In this document: positions 8,444 to 16,573 of the stretch, one piece after another
How the letters are laid out: the number at the start of each line of letters is the position of its first letter
Position numbering within the stretch: the stretch's first letter is position 1
Source of the DNA: Flagellimonas sp. S3867
GTDB taxonomy: Bacteria; Bacteroidota; Bacteroidia; Flavobacteriales; Flavobacteriaceae
DNA: 64,000 nt
Assembly (NCBI RefSeq): GCF_014698935.1
Contig: NZ_JACVMN010000003.1
Span: forward strand, 1 to 64,000
Direction of reading: 5' to 3'
Notes under the pieces: generated by a model
The model's input: only the letters and a program-made list of their open reading frames with translations
What the model was told of the DNA's origin: nothing
Databases searched by the model: none
Translations under genes and position numbers: made by a program

Positions 8444-8704
8444 AGTATCGATTAACTCCCTAACCGAATTCACAAAATCTTTGTTGTCCTCTATCCAAGG
8501 TTCAAAATCTGAAGAACCTATATTAATTATATAAGGGGCTCCTCCACCATGATGTTCGCTGAAAGGATAAAACTCAATCCAATTCGCTTCTTTGTTTTTG
8601 TAAAAAGTCCACCAGTTGACCGAATCAGTAGCTATTTTTTCTAACCGTTTTGATTTTACAAGACTATCGGAAAACTGGACAACACTGAAAACCTTGTATT
8701 TCAT
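8435..8704 (-). CDS. small hypothetical protein of the array
   Basis: 89 residues beginning MKYKVFSVVQFSDS, of no recognised family. An open frame continues upstream to 8746, but the extra residues are translated from the core element itself (8707-8724), which in all other units stands before the gene, so the ATG at 8702-8704 is preferred. It is the first unit after the recombinase and overlaps the next core with its stop codon. Confidence 0.55.
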   Translation of the reverse strand: MKYKVFSVVQFSDSLVKSKRLEKIATDSVNWWTFYKNKEANWIEFYPFSEHHGGGAPYIINIGSSDFEPWIEDNKDFVNSVRELIDTKV

Positions 8705-8706
8705 TA

Positions 8707-8724
8707 ATCCTTTATTTGAATTTT
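8707..8724 (-). repeat. array core element, first after recombinase
   Basis: Minus-strand AAAATTCAAATAAAGGAT, one mismatch, two bases before the ATG at 8702-8704 and 63 bases after the recombinase stop. Confidence 0.7.
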
Positions 8725-8787
8725 CATAAATGTAGGAAAATCCCATTTATCAAAAATTGGGTTTTCGGTGAAAGGAGAGTAAAACAG

Positions 8788-9462
8788 TCAATTGGATTTG
8801 ATTTTCCTTTTGTGCATTTTACAATATGCCTTGTCCAAGTTTTGCTTCTTGTCCCAGAAAAGTGTTCCACACTCTAGGCACTTTCGCCTTCCTTGGTATG
8901 CCAGATATTTATAGAGGGTCTTTTTGGATCCAACATCAATGAGCTTCATGATTTCCTCAACACTCAATTTATTGTCCCTGTAGTACCGTTCCGCTAACAT
9001 GGCTTTGTGCAATGCCTGATTGCTCAGACCAGGCTTCCGGCCGATTTTCATCCCCCGTCGCCTTGAACTCTCAAGCCCTGCCCGTGTCCGTTCAATGATG
9101 ATGTCCCTTTCCAATTGGGCAACCGAAGCGAACAGGTTGAATATGAACCTCCCGTGTGGTGATGTAGTATCAATGAAGTTTTCCTGAATGCTTTTGAAGT
9201 GGATTCCCTTTTGCTCAAAATCCTCAATGAGCTTGGTCAGATGTGAAAGGCTTCTGGCAATTCTGTCCAGTTTCCAGACCACAAGTGTATCACCCTCCCT
9301 CAAAATGGACAGCAGTTCATCCAGTCCCTTTCGTTCTGCCTTTGCTCCTGATGATATATCCGCATAAATGTTCTTGGATTTGATTCCTTCCTTCAGAAAG
9401 GCATCCACCTGTAAATCGTGTTTTTGGGATTTTGTACTCACCCTTGCATATCCGAACTTCAT
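8788..9462 (-). CDS. serine recombinase, resolvase/invertase type
   Basis: 224 residues. The N-terminal catalytic domain has YARVSTKSQ with nucleophile Ser9, LDRIARS with the catalytic arginines near 66-70, and the E-helix region to about 130. A linker with GRKPG and a helix-turn-helix (about 145-190) follow, as in small resolvases and invertases. The C-terminus adds a possible zinc knuckle, CLEC at 195-198 and CKMH at 214-217, which typical resolvases lack. It heads a same-strand array whose junctions carry the 18-bp core. Resolvases act on short paired sites near their own gene, and the inverted core at 9552-9569 is a candidate. It could also be a leftover from an unrelated transposon. Confidence 0.9.
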   Translation of the reverse strand: MKFGYARVSTKSQKHDLQVDAFLKEGIKSKNIYADISSGAKAERKGLDELLSILREGDTLVVWKLDRIARSLSHLTKLIEDFEQKGIHFKSIQENFIDTTSPHGRFIFNLFASVAQLERDIIIERTRAGLESSRRRGMKIGRKPGLSNQALHKAMLAERYYRDNKLSVEEIMKLIDVGSKKTLYKYLAYQGRRKCLECGTLFWDKKQNLDKAYCKMHKRKIKSN

Positions 9463-9900
9463 CTTAGGGGCAATAAAGGGTATATAAGGTAAACTATTTA
9501 AGTGTACGGAAAAAGTAAACTCCTTATTATCAATGAACTTGTGTTAGTGCAAAAGTTCAATTAAACGGTGCATTTTGTAAACCAAGATTGTCCCGTTAAA
9601 GGTCTATTAACGATACTACTAAAAAAGACCAAGAATCGGACTTATACCTTGGAGTATATTAAATTCAAAATGTTGTCCCTTAAATCGGCGAATTAAAGAG
9701 ACATATCTAAAAAGTAGTGATTCCTAAAAAATGTTCGTTTTATGGAACCCCTACATAACCCAACTTGCTTTGAATAACCATAAAAAGGTGACAACTACAT
9801 AAACATACGAATATCCTTGTTCTATTGCATGCAGACTCATTTATAAAAAATTAGTGATGACATTTTGAAGGTTTTTCGATATATAGAAAAGACCTTTAAC
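9463..9900. other. 438-base non-coding region upstream of recombinase
   Basis: It contains the opposite-orientation core copy (9552-9569) and a perfect inverted repeat CGTTAA (9594-9599) / TTAACG (9607-9612) with a 7-base spacer, both possible recombinase-binding sites. Apart from these the stretch is AT-rich and I see no gene. It must also hold the divergent promoters for the recombinase and the lipoprotein at 9901. Confidence 0.5.
9552..9569 (+). repeat. array core element, inverted copy upstream of recombinase
   Basis: AAAGTTCAATTAAACGGT on the plus strand matches the consensus in 15 of 18 positions and is opposite in orientation to the ten copies inside the array. It is 90 bases upstream of the recombinase start. 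Candidate primary attachment or res-like site. Confidence 0.5.
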
Positions 9901-10665
9901 ATGAAAAAAACAAATATTTATTATCTCAGTGTTATTGTTTTAATTCTTTGTTCTTGTAGCAAAGATGATACTGGTGGAGACATTGTAAATGAAAATAATA
10001 TCCAAGGACTATGTCCAGAAATTCAAGGTGTCACGGCCATATATTGGGAGTTGGGCCATGGCATTCCAGCTCCTTTAACGCAAGTACCTTTGATACCAAA
10101 TCCAGGACAACGTTATATACACAGTCAATTTCCAGGATTAGGCTTCACAATTCCTCAAAGCTATACTCCATTTGAAATTGCAGATCCACAAACTGGGACT
10201 AGAGGAGTCAATGTAATCCGGAATGATGATTCGGCCATATTTAGATATGTTCCGGGTACACAAGCCGTTGGTCAAGTTTCTTCTCAGAGCATCATTGCCA
10301 ACGAGATTAACAGTATGTTTTCATTTTTTAATTTTACCGGTACACCAGAAGTGGTTTGTAGGACACTTCCTTCTGGTAATCAATCTATTTCTGGAATTCC
10401 CATGGAATTCAATGCTAGGTTGCTCCGTTTTAATAATATGACAGCAATAATCACTGTAAGGTCATTATTAATTTCGGGGAGTACTTTCTCATCCATTTCA
10501 GCAGTGGCAGCACCTACCTCAGAATTTGAAACTGAGGTATTAAATACTTTTCTGCCAATCAATTTTGAACTATTGGTAGGCCCAGGGGGTAGTTTTGTGG
10601 ATAAGGATGAGGATGGGGTACCTGCACTTGAAGATCCGGACGATAATAACCCCAATGTTCCTTAG
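9901..10665 (+). CDS. lipoprotein with Asp-rich C-terminus
   Basis: 254 residues from the ATG at 9901. An upstream in-frame Met at 9865 would bury the signal peptide and is rejected. The signal MKKTNIYYLSVIVLILCSC gives lipidated Cys19. The C-terminal segment DKDEDGVPALEDPDDNN resembles the calcium-binding type-3 repeats of thrombospondin and OmpA-like proteins. The middle is not recognised. It is transcribed away from the recombinase, so it is not part of the array. A terminator follows at 10725-10755. Confidence 0.75.
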   Translation: MKKTNIYYLSVIVLILCSCSKDDTGGDIVNENNIQGLCPEIQGVTAIYWELGHGIPAPLTQVPLIPNPGQRYIHSQFPGLGFTIPQSYTPFEIADPQTGTRGVNVIRNDDSAIFRYVPGTQAVGQVSSQSIIANEINSMFSFFNFTGTPEVVCRTLPSGNQSISGIPMEFNARLLRFNNMTAIITVRSLLISGSTFSSISAVAAPTSEFETEVLNTFLPINFELLVGPGGSFVDKDEDGVPALEDPDDNNPNVP

Positions 10666-10724
10666 TTGAATAAAAGTTAGAGTTAGTTAATTTCATACGA
10701 AGATATCCAACCGGATATGAATAA

Positions 10725-10755
10725 GAGCCTTCCTAATATGGGAGGTTCTTTTTTT
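10725..10755 (+). terminator. Rho-independent terminator
   Basis: A 9-bp stem (10725-10733 with 10740-10748, two G-U pairs) with a six-base loop and seven T's follows the lipoprotein gene. From here to 11023 I see nothing else. Confidence 0.75.
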
Positions 10756-11023
10756 AGGCTTTTTGTGTTGGACATAATTAAACTTTATGGCAGCTCCGCA
10801 AAACTGAGCGTTCAAACTGGAAATGGAGTAGCTTGAAACTATCTTTTTGATATAGTGCTATGATGAATTTATATTTCTATGAAAAAGGGATATTCAATTA
10901 TTTATTTTCTGTTAAACATTACAAAACATTTGTAATAGCACAACCTCCACAATTTCCAAAATCCATATTGTAAATTTTAGGAATTATAGAGCTAAAGAGT
11001 AATTAAGTGCTTGTATTATTTAA

Positions 11024-11614
11024 CTACTTTCCAAAAGTATACCCCACAGACACTTGAAAGACCAATATAGAAGTTCCTTCTGTATCACCGGCATCATCTC
11101 TAATTACATCAGAAATTTTATAGTTAAGGCGAAATTGAGTAAACCAATTTTTGTTAAAACTGTACGTTGTCCCCAGTGTAATTCCGGGCGCCATTGTTTT
11201 ATAACGCTCCATTGGATTGTCAGCCTCCCTAAATTCAGCAACCTTTACGCCCAAGTGTAGTCCTCCGTCCACCGTCAAATTATTGGGGAGTTGATACTTG
11301 GCAAGCACTGGAATGTTTAGATATGTTATGCGTTCGCGCCCTACGCTTTGGCGCCTACCCACGATTGAAATGTGCGGTTCTAAAGCTATGGCCCATTCTT
11401 CGTTTATAGTTCGATCGGCAACACCTCCGAAATGCGCATTGGGATAGACGACTTGTTTGTCATCACCTAAGTCTCCAAAAAGAACCGATAAATTGCCTCC
11501 AGCTTTGATGCCCAACGTCCAATGCTGAAATAGACCGTCGTTGTTGGAACTGCCCTGTTGTCCATAAGTTAAGCACACAATAAATAGGGCGAAAATTCTT
11601 GTAATTGTTTTCAT
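11024..11614 (-). CDS. outer-membrane beta-barrel protein
   Basis: 196 residues with a signal peptide (MKTITRIFALFIVCLTYGQQ) and alternating amphipathic strands ending in aromatic or Lys residues (FRLNYKISDVI, VFQVSVGYTFGK). This is the pattern of the small porin-family outer-membrane barrels of Bacteroidota. It probably sits in the outer membrane. It is on the same strand as the sigma/CHAT operon, 196 bases beyond its last gene, and may be read from that promoter or its own. Confidence 0.75.
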   Translation of the reverse strand: MKTITRIFALFIVCLTYGQQGSSNNDGLFQHWTLGIKAGGNLSVLFGDLGDDKQVVYPNAHFGGVADRTINEEWAIALEPHISIVGRRQSVGRERITYLNIPVLAKYQLPNNLTVDGGLHLGVKVAEFREADNPMERYKTMAPGITLGTTYSFNKNWFTQFRLNYKISDVIRDDAGDTEGTSILVFQVSVGYTFGK

Positions 11615-11810
11615 TTGGTTTGATTTTTAATGAGTTTCCTTTTAGGTATATCGAGGTTTATGGATAATGTCATCACCCAAAGTACATTTGGCAGTAATGC
11701 AAGGTTTGTGGAAGTTTTATGATGAAAGGAATCTGCTTAGGGGGAGGTATTCGGATAATCCTGAAAACTCTGTAGTTTTCCTTTTGGGATAAACCGTTCT
11801 TAAAGTTTGA

Positions 11811-14800
11811 CTAAACTTTGCGGGCATTCTTTTTTCGTAGGTAAAGAAAACCTACAACCAAAAGGATTATGACAATTGCGGCTGTGAATACAAACGGAGG
11901 AACGGATGTGGCAATAGCAATGGGTTCCGCATCACCCATCAATATCAACCCAGCCCAATATTGGGGAGAAACCGTATCTTCCGGAGCTTTAATGATATAA
12001 TCTAGTTTTGCTTTTTTTAGCGCTTCGTCCTTTGCAAATCCATCGGCCACATATTCGTAAAAGGAAGCTACTATACTGGTGCTGGCCTTCTCATCTATCA
12101 TCCACAAGCTGGTCAAAATACTTTCACTTCCCGCATAATTAAAGGCATGTGCCAAGGAGATCATGCCTTCGCCCGATTGGTAGGTAGGTTTGCCTGTTTC
12201 ACAAGCAGTAAGGATGGCCAAGTTAGATGAAAAATCGTGATTGTAGATTTCATAGGTAAAAAGTGAATTATCTTCAAGATTGGCTTCCCCATTTGTGTTT
12301 TTCGCAAAAATAAGCCGTGAAAGTTCTGGGCTCACATTGTTGGAATCGGCATGGGTGCCGATATGAATGATTTTGTGCTCTTTGGCAGAAGTTGTAAAAA
12401 CTGGTTTGGTAGCGTTCGCATTTAAAAATGAGCTACCCTTAAACCTTTTGCTGAATTTTTTCACCAAATCTGAACTGAACGGCTGTGGCAAAAGGGTTAA
12501 GTAGGTTTTATCCAAGTTGATAGAATCGGTAATGGCCAACTCATAGTCACCCTTCATAGTATCATTGAACTCAGGTGCAAAAGCTATAAAATCATTACTA
12601 TAATCAACTGTTTTTCTATCCTCATGTAACAACAAAAGGCTGTAATTATAAGAAATACTATGCTTGGCCAAGAGGCTTTGAGTAGCAAAATCCTTAAAGC
12701 TTTTTATTTTTGTTGGACACAACAGATCAAAACTTAAATTAAAAAGCTCAGCATCGGGGAAAATAATTACTTTTTCGGTTTTTACCAGCTGTGCTAAAGG
12801 CTTCCAGAGCTGTTCATATAGTTCCTGCGAGGCATCTGCAATTACGGCTATGGGGTTTTCATATTTGGATAGGAGCTGAATTTTATTGTTTTTCCTATTA
12901 AAATTAAGGTGCACTAATTTTTCATGGGTCGCATCGGCCACATATGCGTAGAGCTCATTCTCAATAAATAGATAGCGAACTAAAGTGGTCTTGGACGGAA
13001 TCTGCTTCTGTAACTTGTCCAAAGGTTCCTCAATTGTAGCATAACGCATTTTGTAATATTTGGGATAAGCTCGACGTAACGAATCCAAAAAAGTACCCCA
13101 GGCTTTATCAGTATTAAAAAAGGATTCAATTTCTTTTTGATCTAGAGAACTGGACAATTCATCCCTTAACATTTTTTCCCTTTCCAGTACCTCTTTCGGA
13201 ACATCTAAAAAACTCAAGTTTTGCTTGATGTTTAATCGAGCCCGAATACGATTATAAATACTGGACTCGTGGATGGCAATTAGCTTTTTTAGATTGGCGT
13301 CATCAGTTTTTAACGCATGCAAGTCCAAATACAATCGCTTGAGAAATTTGAAAAAGTCATTGTTTTCTGCAATGAGCAGTTTGATATCATCAACAGATTT
13401 AAGGGCAGTTTTGCGTTGTTCTAAAATGGCCACCCCTGATAGGGTATATTCTAATAATTGTTTCAAAAAGGCTTCAGATTTATTACTTTTCAAGTAATAT
13501 CTCGATTGCGCGTTGATCAATATTGATTTGGGTTTATGATACGTAATTTGAATCGAATCAGATTTGTTATCTGCATCCAAGTGTCCCAATTTAAAAGAGG
13601 ATAGCGCTTTTTCGCTATATTCCAGTGATTGTTGGTAGTCTTTTAGAATAAAGTTGACCTCGGCCATATTTTGGGTATGATAAAATTTTACCAGCTGGTT
13701 TTGGAAATTTGTTCTATTCGTATAGTCATATGCTTGTTTTGCCAATTTTATAGCCCTCTCTTTATTCCCAACTTTGGCATAGAATAAAGACATGGTAATA
13801 AAACTGCTTAGCTCCTCTCGTAAATAGACCCCTTTGAACTTTTCATTCAAAATTGCCTCTCCTTTCTCATAAAAAAATTGTGCTTTGGTAAAATCTTCCA
13901 TGGCTTCGGCCAAAGATGCTCGCAACATTTGTGTGTAACTATTTAAATAGGCCAACCCTTGTGGGTCGCTATCAATAATAACAAGTGCCTTGTCCAGAAA
14001 ATTTACCGCCTCCTCATAGTTTCTTGCATATAGATGAGCTTCACCAAGAATGACCAATGAAAAAACGATGTCGGCATCGTTATTGTTTAAATATGCAAGT
14101 TTTTGCTTATAGGAATAATCGATTAAATCAATTGCCCGCTTATATTCGCCTATTCCGTAAAAAAAGGTTCCGAGATTGTCGATAGTTACAAGCCTATTCC
14201 TAGTAGCTCTTAGCTTTTTTGATTCGTCCTCGCCATTATCGATGTAAGTTTGGAAATCAGAGATGGTTTCTTGGATGTATTGAATTCCTTTTTCAGTTTT
14301 GCCAATGTTCTGAAAATTTAGGGCTAAATTATTTTTTACAATTGCCCTCCTATAATATACATCTGGATCTCCATCTTGAAGATCATCTAGTACCTTCAAA
14401 GCTTTTTCGTAGTAATAAATGGAGCTATCTAAACGCACCAGGTTGGCATGTACTCTTCCCAAATTATTATAGACATTATAAAATTGCTCTACATCAATAA
14501 TGCCATGGGCTTCCAAAATATATTTGGCCCTATAAAAGTGTTTTTGGGCATCAACATTGTTTCTTAAATATAACAGGGCTGTGCCCATGTTTCCTTCCAA
14601 AGCGGATATTTTTGATTTTTCTACGCCGATTGATGACCTTGCAATTTCTACTGCTTTTTTACTTGCTTCATAATTTTTTTGATGATATCGCGCATTAAAA
14701 TATAGATTCGATAGCGCTATTAAGGCATCCACAATAATATGACTCTCTTTACTTTTTTCAATTTTTTCCACAAAAACTTCGGCCTTATTGATAGCTAGCT

Positions 14801-15047
14801 TTGGATTATTATTGGAAAGTTCAAAACTCCCCACTAACGGAATATATTTGACCAAAGAATCATAATTTTTTTGTGCGTGAAAAAAAGAAAGCCTGTGGGC
14901 CAGTTTTTTTTGAGCCTCTTGGGTTTTACCTTGATCTAATAAATTCTGAATTCCTGTGTAATCTGCCGTAGATTGGTTCTGAGCGTTTAGGCCATGAAAA
15001 CATCTTATAATAAAAAGGAGAATTAAAATATATCTAATGGATAACAT
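11811..15047 (-). CDS. TPR-CHAT domain protease, membrane anchored
   Basis: 1078 residues. A signal sequence (about 1-22) precedes some ten tetratricopeptide-type helical repeats (about 30-500), then a linker and a caspase-like CHAT domain (about 680-1030). The catalytic dyad residues are visible: His in HIGTHA near 895 and Cys in LTACETG near 949. A membrane helix (about 1050-1068, FVFTAAIVIILLVVGFLYL) ends in a basic tail. The TPR and protease parts would lie in the periplasm with the tail in the cytosol. CHAT proteases are cysteine proteases, often activated by a partner binding the TPR part. It is the third gene after a sigma factor and a TPR membrane protein, 33 bases from the latter. 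Confidence 0.88.
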   Translation of the reverse strand: MLSIRYILILLFIIRCFHGLNAQNQSTADYTGIQNLLDQGKTQEAQKKLAHRLSFFHAQKNYDSLVKYIPLVGSFELSNNNPKLAINKAEVFVEKIEKSKESHIIVDALIALSNLYFNARYHQKNYEASKKAVEIARSSIGVEKSKISALEGNMGTALLYLRNNVDAQKHFYRAKYILEAHGIIDVEQFYNVYNNLGRVHANLVRLDSSIYYYEKALKVLDDLQDGDPDVYYRRAIVKNNLALNFQNIGKTEKGIQYIQETISDFQTYIDNGEDESKKLRATRNRLVTIDNLGTFFYGIGEYKRAIDLIDYSYKQKLAYLNNNDADIVFSLVILGEAHLYARNYEEAVNFLDKALVIIDSDPQGLAYLNSYTQMLRASLAEAMEDFTKAQFFYEKGEAILNEKFKGVYLREELSSFITMSLFYAKVGNKERAIKLAKQAYDYTNRTNFQNQLVKFYHTQNMAEVNFILKDYQQSLEYSEKALSSFKLGHLDADNKSDSIQITYHKPKSILINAQSRYYLKSNKSEAFLKQLLEYTLSGVAILEQRKTALKSVDDIKLLIAENNDFFKFLKRLYLDLHALKTDDANLKKLIAIHESSIYNRIRARLNIKQNLSFLDVPKEVLEREKMLRDELSSSLDQKEIESFFNTDKAWGTFLDSLRRAYPKYYKMRYATIEEPLDKLQKQIPSKTTLVRYLFIENELYAYVADATHEKLVHLNFNRKNNKIQLLSKYENPIAVIADASQELYEQLWKPLAQLVKTEKVIIFPDAELFNLSFDLLCPTKIKSFKDFATQSLLAKHSISYNYSLLLLHEDRKTVDYSNDFIAFAPEFNDTMKGDYELAITDSINLDKTYLTLLPQPFSSDLVKKFSKRFKGSSFLNANATKPVFTTSAKEHKIIHIGTHADSNNVSPELSRLIFAKNTNGEANLEDNSLFTYEIYNHDFSSNLAILTACETGKPTYQSGEGMISLAHAFNYAGSESILTSLWMIDEKASTSIVASFYEYVADGFAKDEALKKAKLDYIIKAPEDTVSPQYWAGLILMGDAEPIAIATSVPPFVFTAAIVIILLVVGFLYLRKKNARKV

Positions 15048-15080
15048 TGATTGATTTTTAACAAGAGAGGGGGAACTAAC

Positions 15081-15830
15081 TTATTCGCCCAATTCGGAAA
15101 TGAGCTCCTTACTTTTTCTTAAACTACTTTTTTTCAGATTTTCTTTGGCTGATGAAATATCGGCTTGTTTTAAAAGCGCCATTCCCAAATAGTAAAACGC
15201 TTTATCCTTAAAAACACTTTGTTCCTGTTTCACTGCTGTTTTCAAAAAAGAAATAGCATTTTTTTCATTTCCATTGGCTAAATGGGCCACCCCCAAGTAA
15301 TAGTTAAGCGTATCGTTTTTCGGTTTTTGTGACAGCTGCTCTTCCCACATCTCAATAGCGGATTCGTACTTACCATACTTATAATCGACCATTGCTCGTG
15401 AAAAGGCATAATTATCGTTCTTGCCCATGGTAGTTGGGAGTCCTGAATCTGGAACAAAATATTGGGAGAAAAGACGGTCACTTTGTGTTGGCTTGTTCAT
15501 AAGCCAAAAGCTTCCCAGTCCAATCAAAACTGCAACCGAAGCAGCAACCCAATGGAAACGATTTCTTTTGTAAGTCGGTTTTTTAAGTATTTCGGAGTCC
15601 GCTTGCTTTCCTTGAAATGGTTTATGAAAATCATTTAATTTGGATATAAGTGCTTTTTCTTCTATGCCTTCTATTAAAGCCCTTTGCTTTTGAAATTCTT
15701 CCCGAAATTTTTTATTGGTTTGTAGTTTCATTTCAAATGCTGATTTTTCAGTACCGTCCATCTTGTTAAAAAGATAGCTTTCGATAGCTTCAAGCTCTTG
15801 TTCCGATATGTGTTGTTGCTTATTGTCCAT
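15081..15830 (-). CDS. single-pass TPR protein in anti-sigma position
   Basis: 249 residues from the ATG at 15828-15830, which overlaps the sigma-factor stop (ATGGACAATAA), indicating translational coupling. A longer frame to 15908 lies inside the sigma gene and is rejected. The cytoplasmic part (1-105) resembles the helical start of anti-sigma factors but has no zinc-binding His/Cys set. One membrane helix (about 112-132, FHWVAASVAVLIGLGSFWLM) leads to TPR repeats outside. Position and topology suggest a membrane partner or anti-sigma of the upstream sigma factor, a role I infer rather than see. Confidence 0.75.
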   Translation of the reverse strand: MDNKQQHISEQELEAIESYLFNKMDGTEKSAFEMKLQTNKKFREEFQKQRALIEGIEEKALISKLNDFHKPFQGKQADSEILKKPTYKRNRFHWVAASVAVLIGLGSFWLMNKPTQSDRLFSQYFVPDSGLPTTMGKNDNYAFSRAMVDYKYGKYESAIEMWEEQLSQKPKNDTLNYYLGVAHLANGNEKNAISFLKTAVKQEQSVFKDKAFYYLGMALLKQADISSAKENLKKSSLRKSKELISELGE

Positions 15831-16425
15831 TTCTAATTTGGGCCTCAAAAGCGAACTCTCGCAAGCGTTGCATACATCTATATTTCTTATTTCGGGTCGA
15901 GGCCGCATCTAACTGCAATTCGCCTGCAATGTCCTTCATCGATTTTCGTTCAAAATAAAATTTCATCAACAACGACCTGCACTGTTCGCCAAGCAGATCT
16001 ATAGCTTTCATAACAGCTATCTTGGACTTCTCCTCCTGTGTACATTTTTTTTCAGTTTCTATCTCATCCTCCACTATCCTTAAATTTCCCACTTCCTCAG
16101 CATTTATTGTATTTCTATGAGTAGTTGACCTTAAAAAATCCTTCCATTTGTTCCGGGCAATTTGGCATAGGTAGGCATCAATGGTAGTGCCGTGCTGTAT
16201 CTGAAACTTATCGTTTCGAACATTTTTCCAGGTGGCAATAAAAGCTTCTTGAAAAATGTCTTTTGCCATAGTCTTGCTCCCGCTGTTTTTTACTACGTAA
16301 GCCTCAATTTTTGGATAGTTACCGTTATATAGAGTTCCCATCACCAATTCGTTATTGGTCTTTAAACCATCTATGAACTCTTCTTGCGTAAGATTGTTTT
16401 TATATGCGATGGTTTCTTTGTGCAT
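15820..16425 (-). CDS. RNA polymerase sigma factor, ECF-like sigma-70
   Basis: 201 residues. Region 2 includes DIFQEAFIATWKNV near 75-90 and region 4 has a helix-turn-helix (MKDIAGELQLDAASTRNKKYRCMQRLREF, abbreviated here as MKDIAGELQLDA then TRNKKYRCMQRL). Regions 3 and 1.1 are absent, as in extracytoplasmic-function sigma factors. It heads an overlapping operon with a membrane TPR protein and a TPR-CHAT protease. Such trios are frequent in Bacteroidota, but the signal they sense is not known. Confidence 0.88.
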   Translation of the reverse strand: MHKETIAYKNNLTQEEFIDGLKTNNELVMGTLYNGNYPKIEAYVVKNSGSKTMAKDIFQEAFIATWKNVRNDKFQIQHGTTIDAYLCQIARNKWKDFLRSTTHRNTINAEEVGNLRIVEDEIETEKKCTQEEKSKIAVMKAIDLLGEQCRSLLMKFYFERKSMKDIAGELQLDAASTRNKKYRCMQRLREFAFEAQIRNGQ

Positions 16426-16441
16426 TACATTGCTTTAAACG

Positions 16442-16449
16442 CAAACGTA
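16442..16449 (-). promoter_or_regulatory. candidate -7 element of the sigma/CHAT operon
   Basis: Minus-strand TACGTTTG matches the Bacteroidota -7 consensus TAnnTTTG, 16 bases before the sigma-factor start. A TTG lies 23 bases upstream, slightly farther than usual, so the call is weak. Confidence 0.35.
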
Positions 16450-16573
16450 ATTTACAGTTTTCCACAGCTTTACAAAACAAATAAGGTCAAAACATATTAT
16501 TTAACGGTTTTACGCAATACCTCGTTTTATTTTATATGAATTCACGTACAAATAGTTATTAATTATTCTTATT

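Noticed and set aside
8705..8746. Upstream extension of the 8435-8704 gene
   Set aside because: The extra codons are translated core element; every other unit has the core before the gene.
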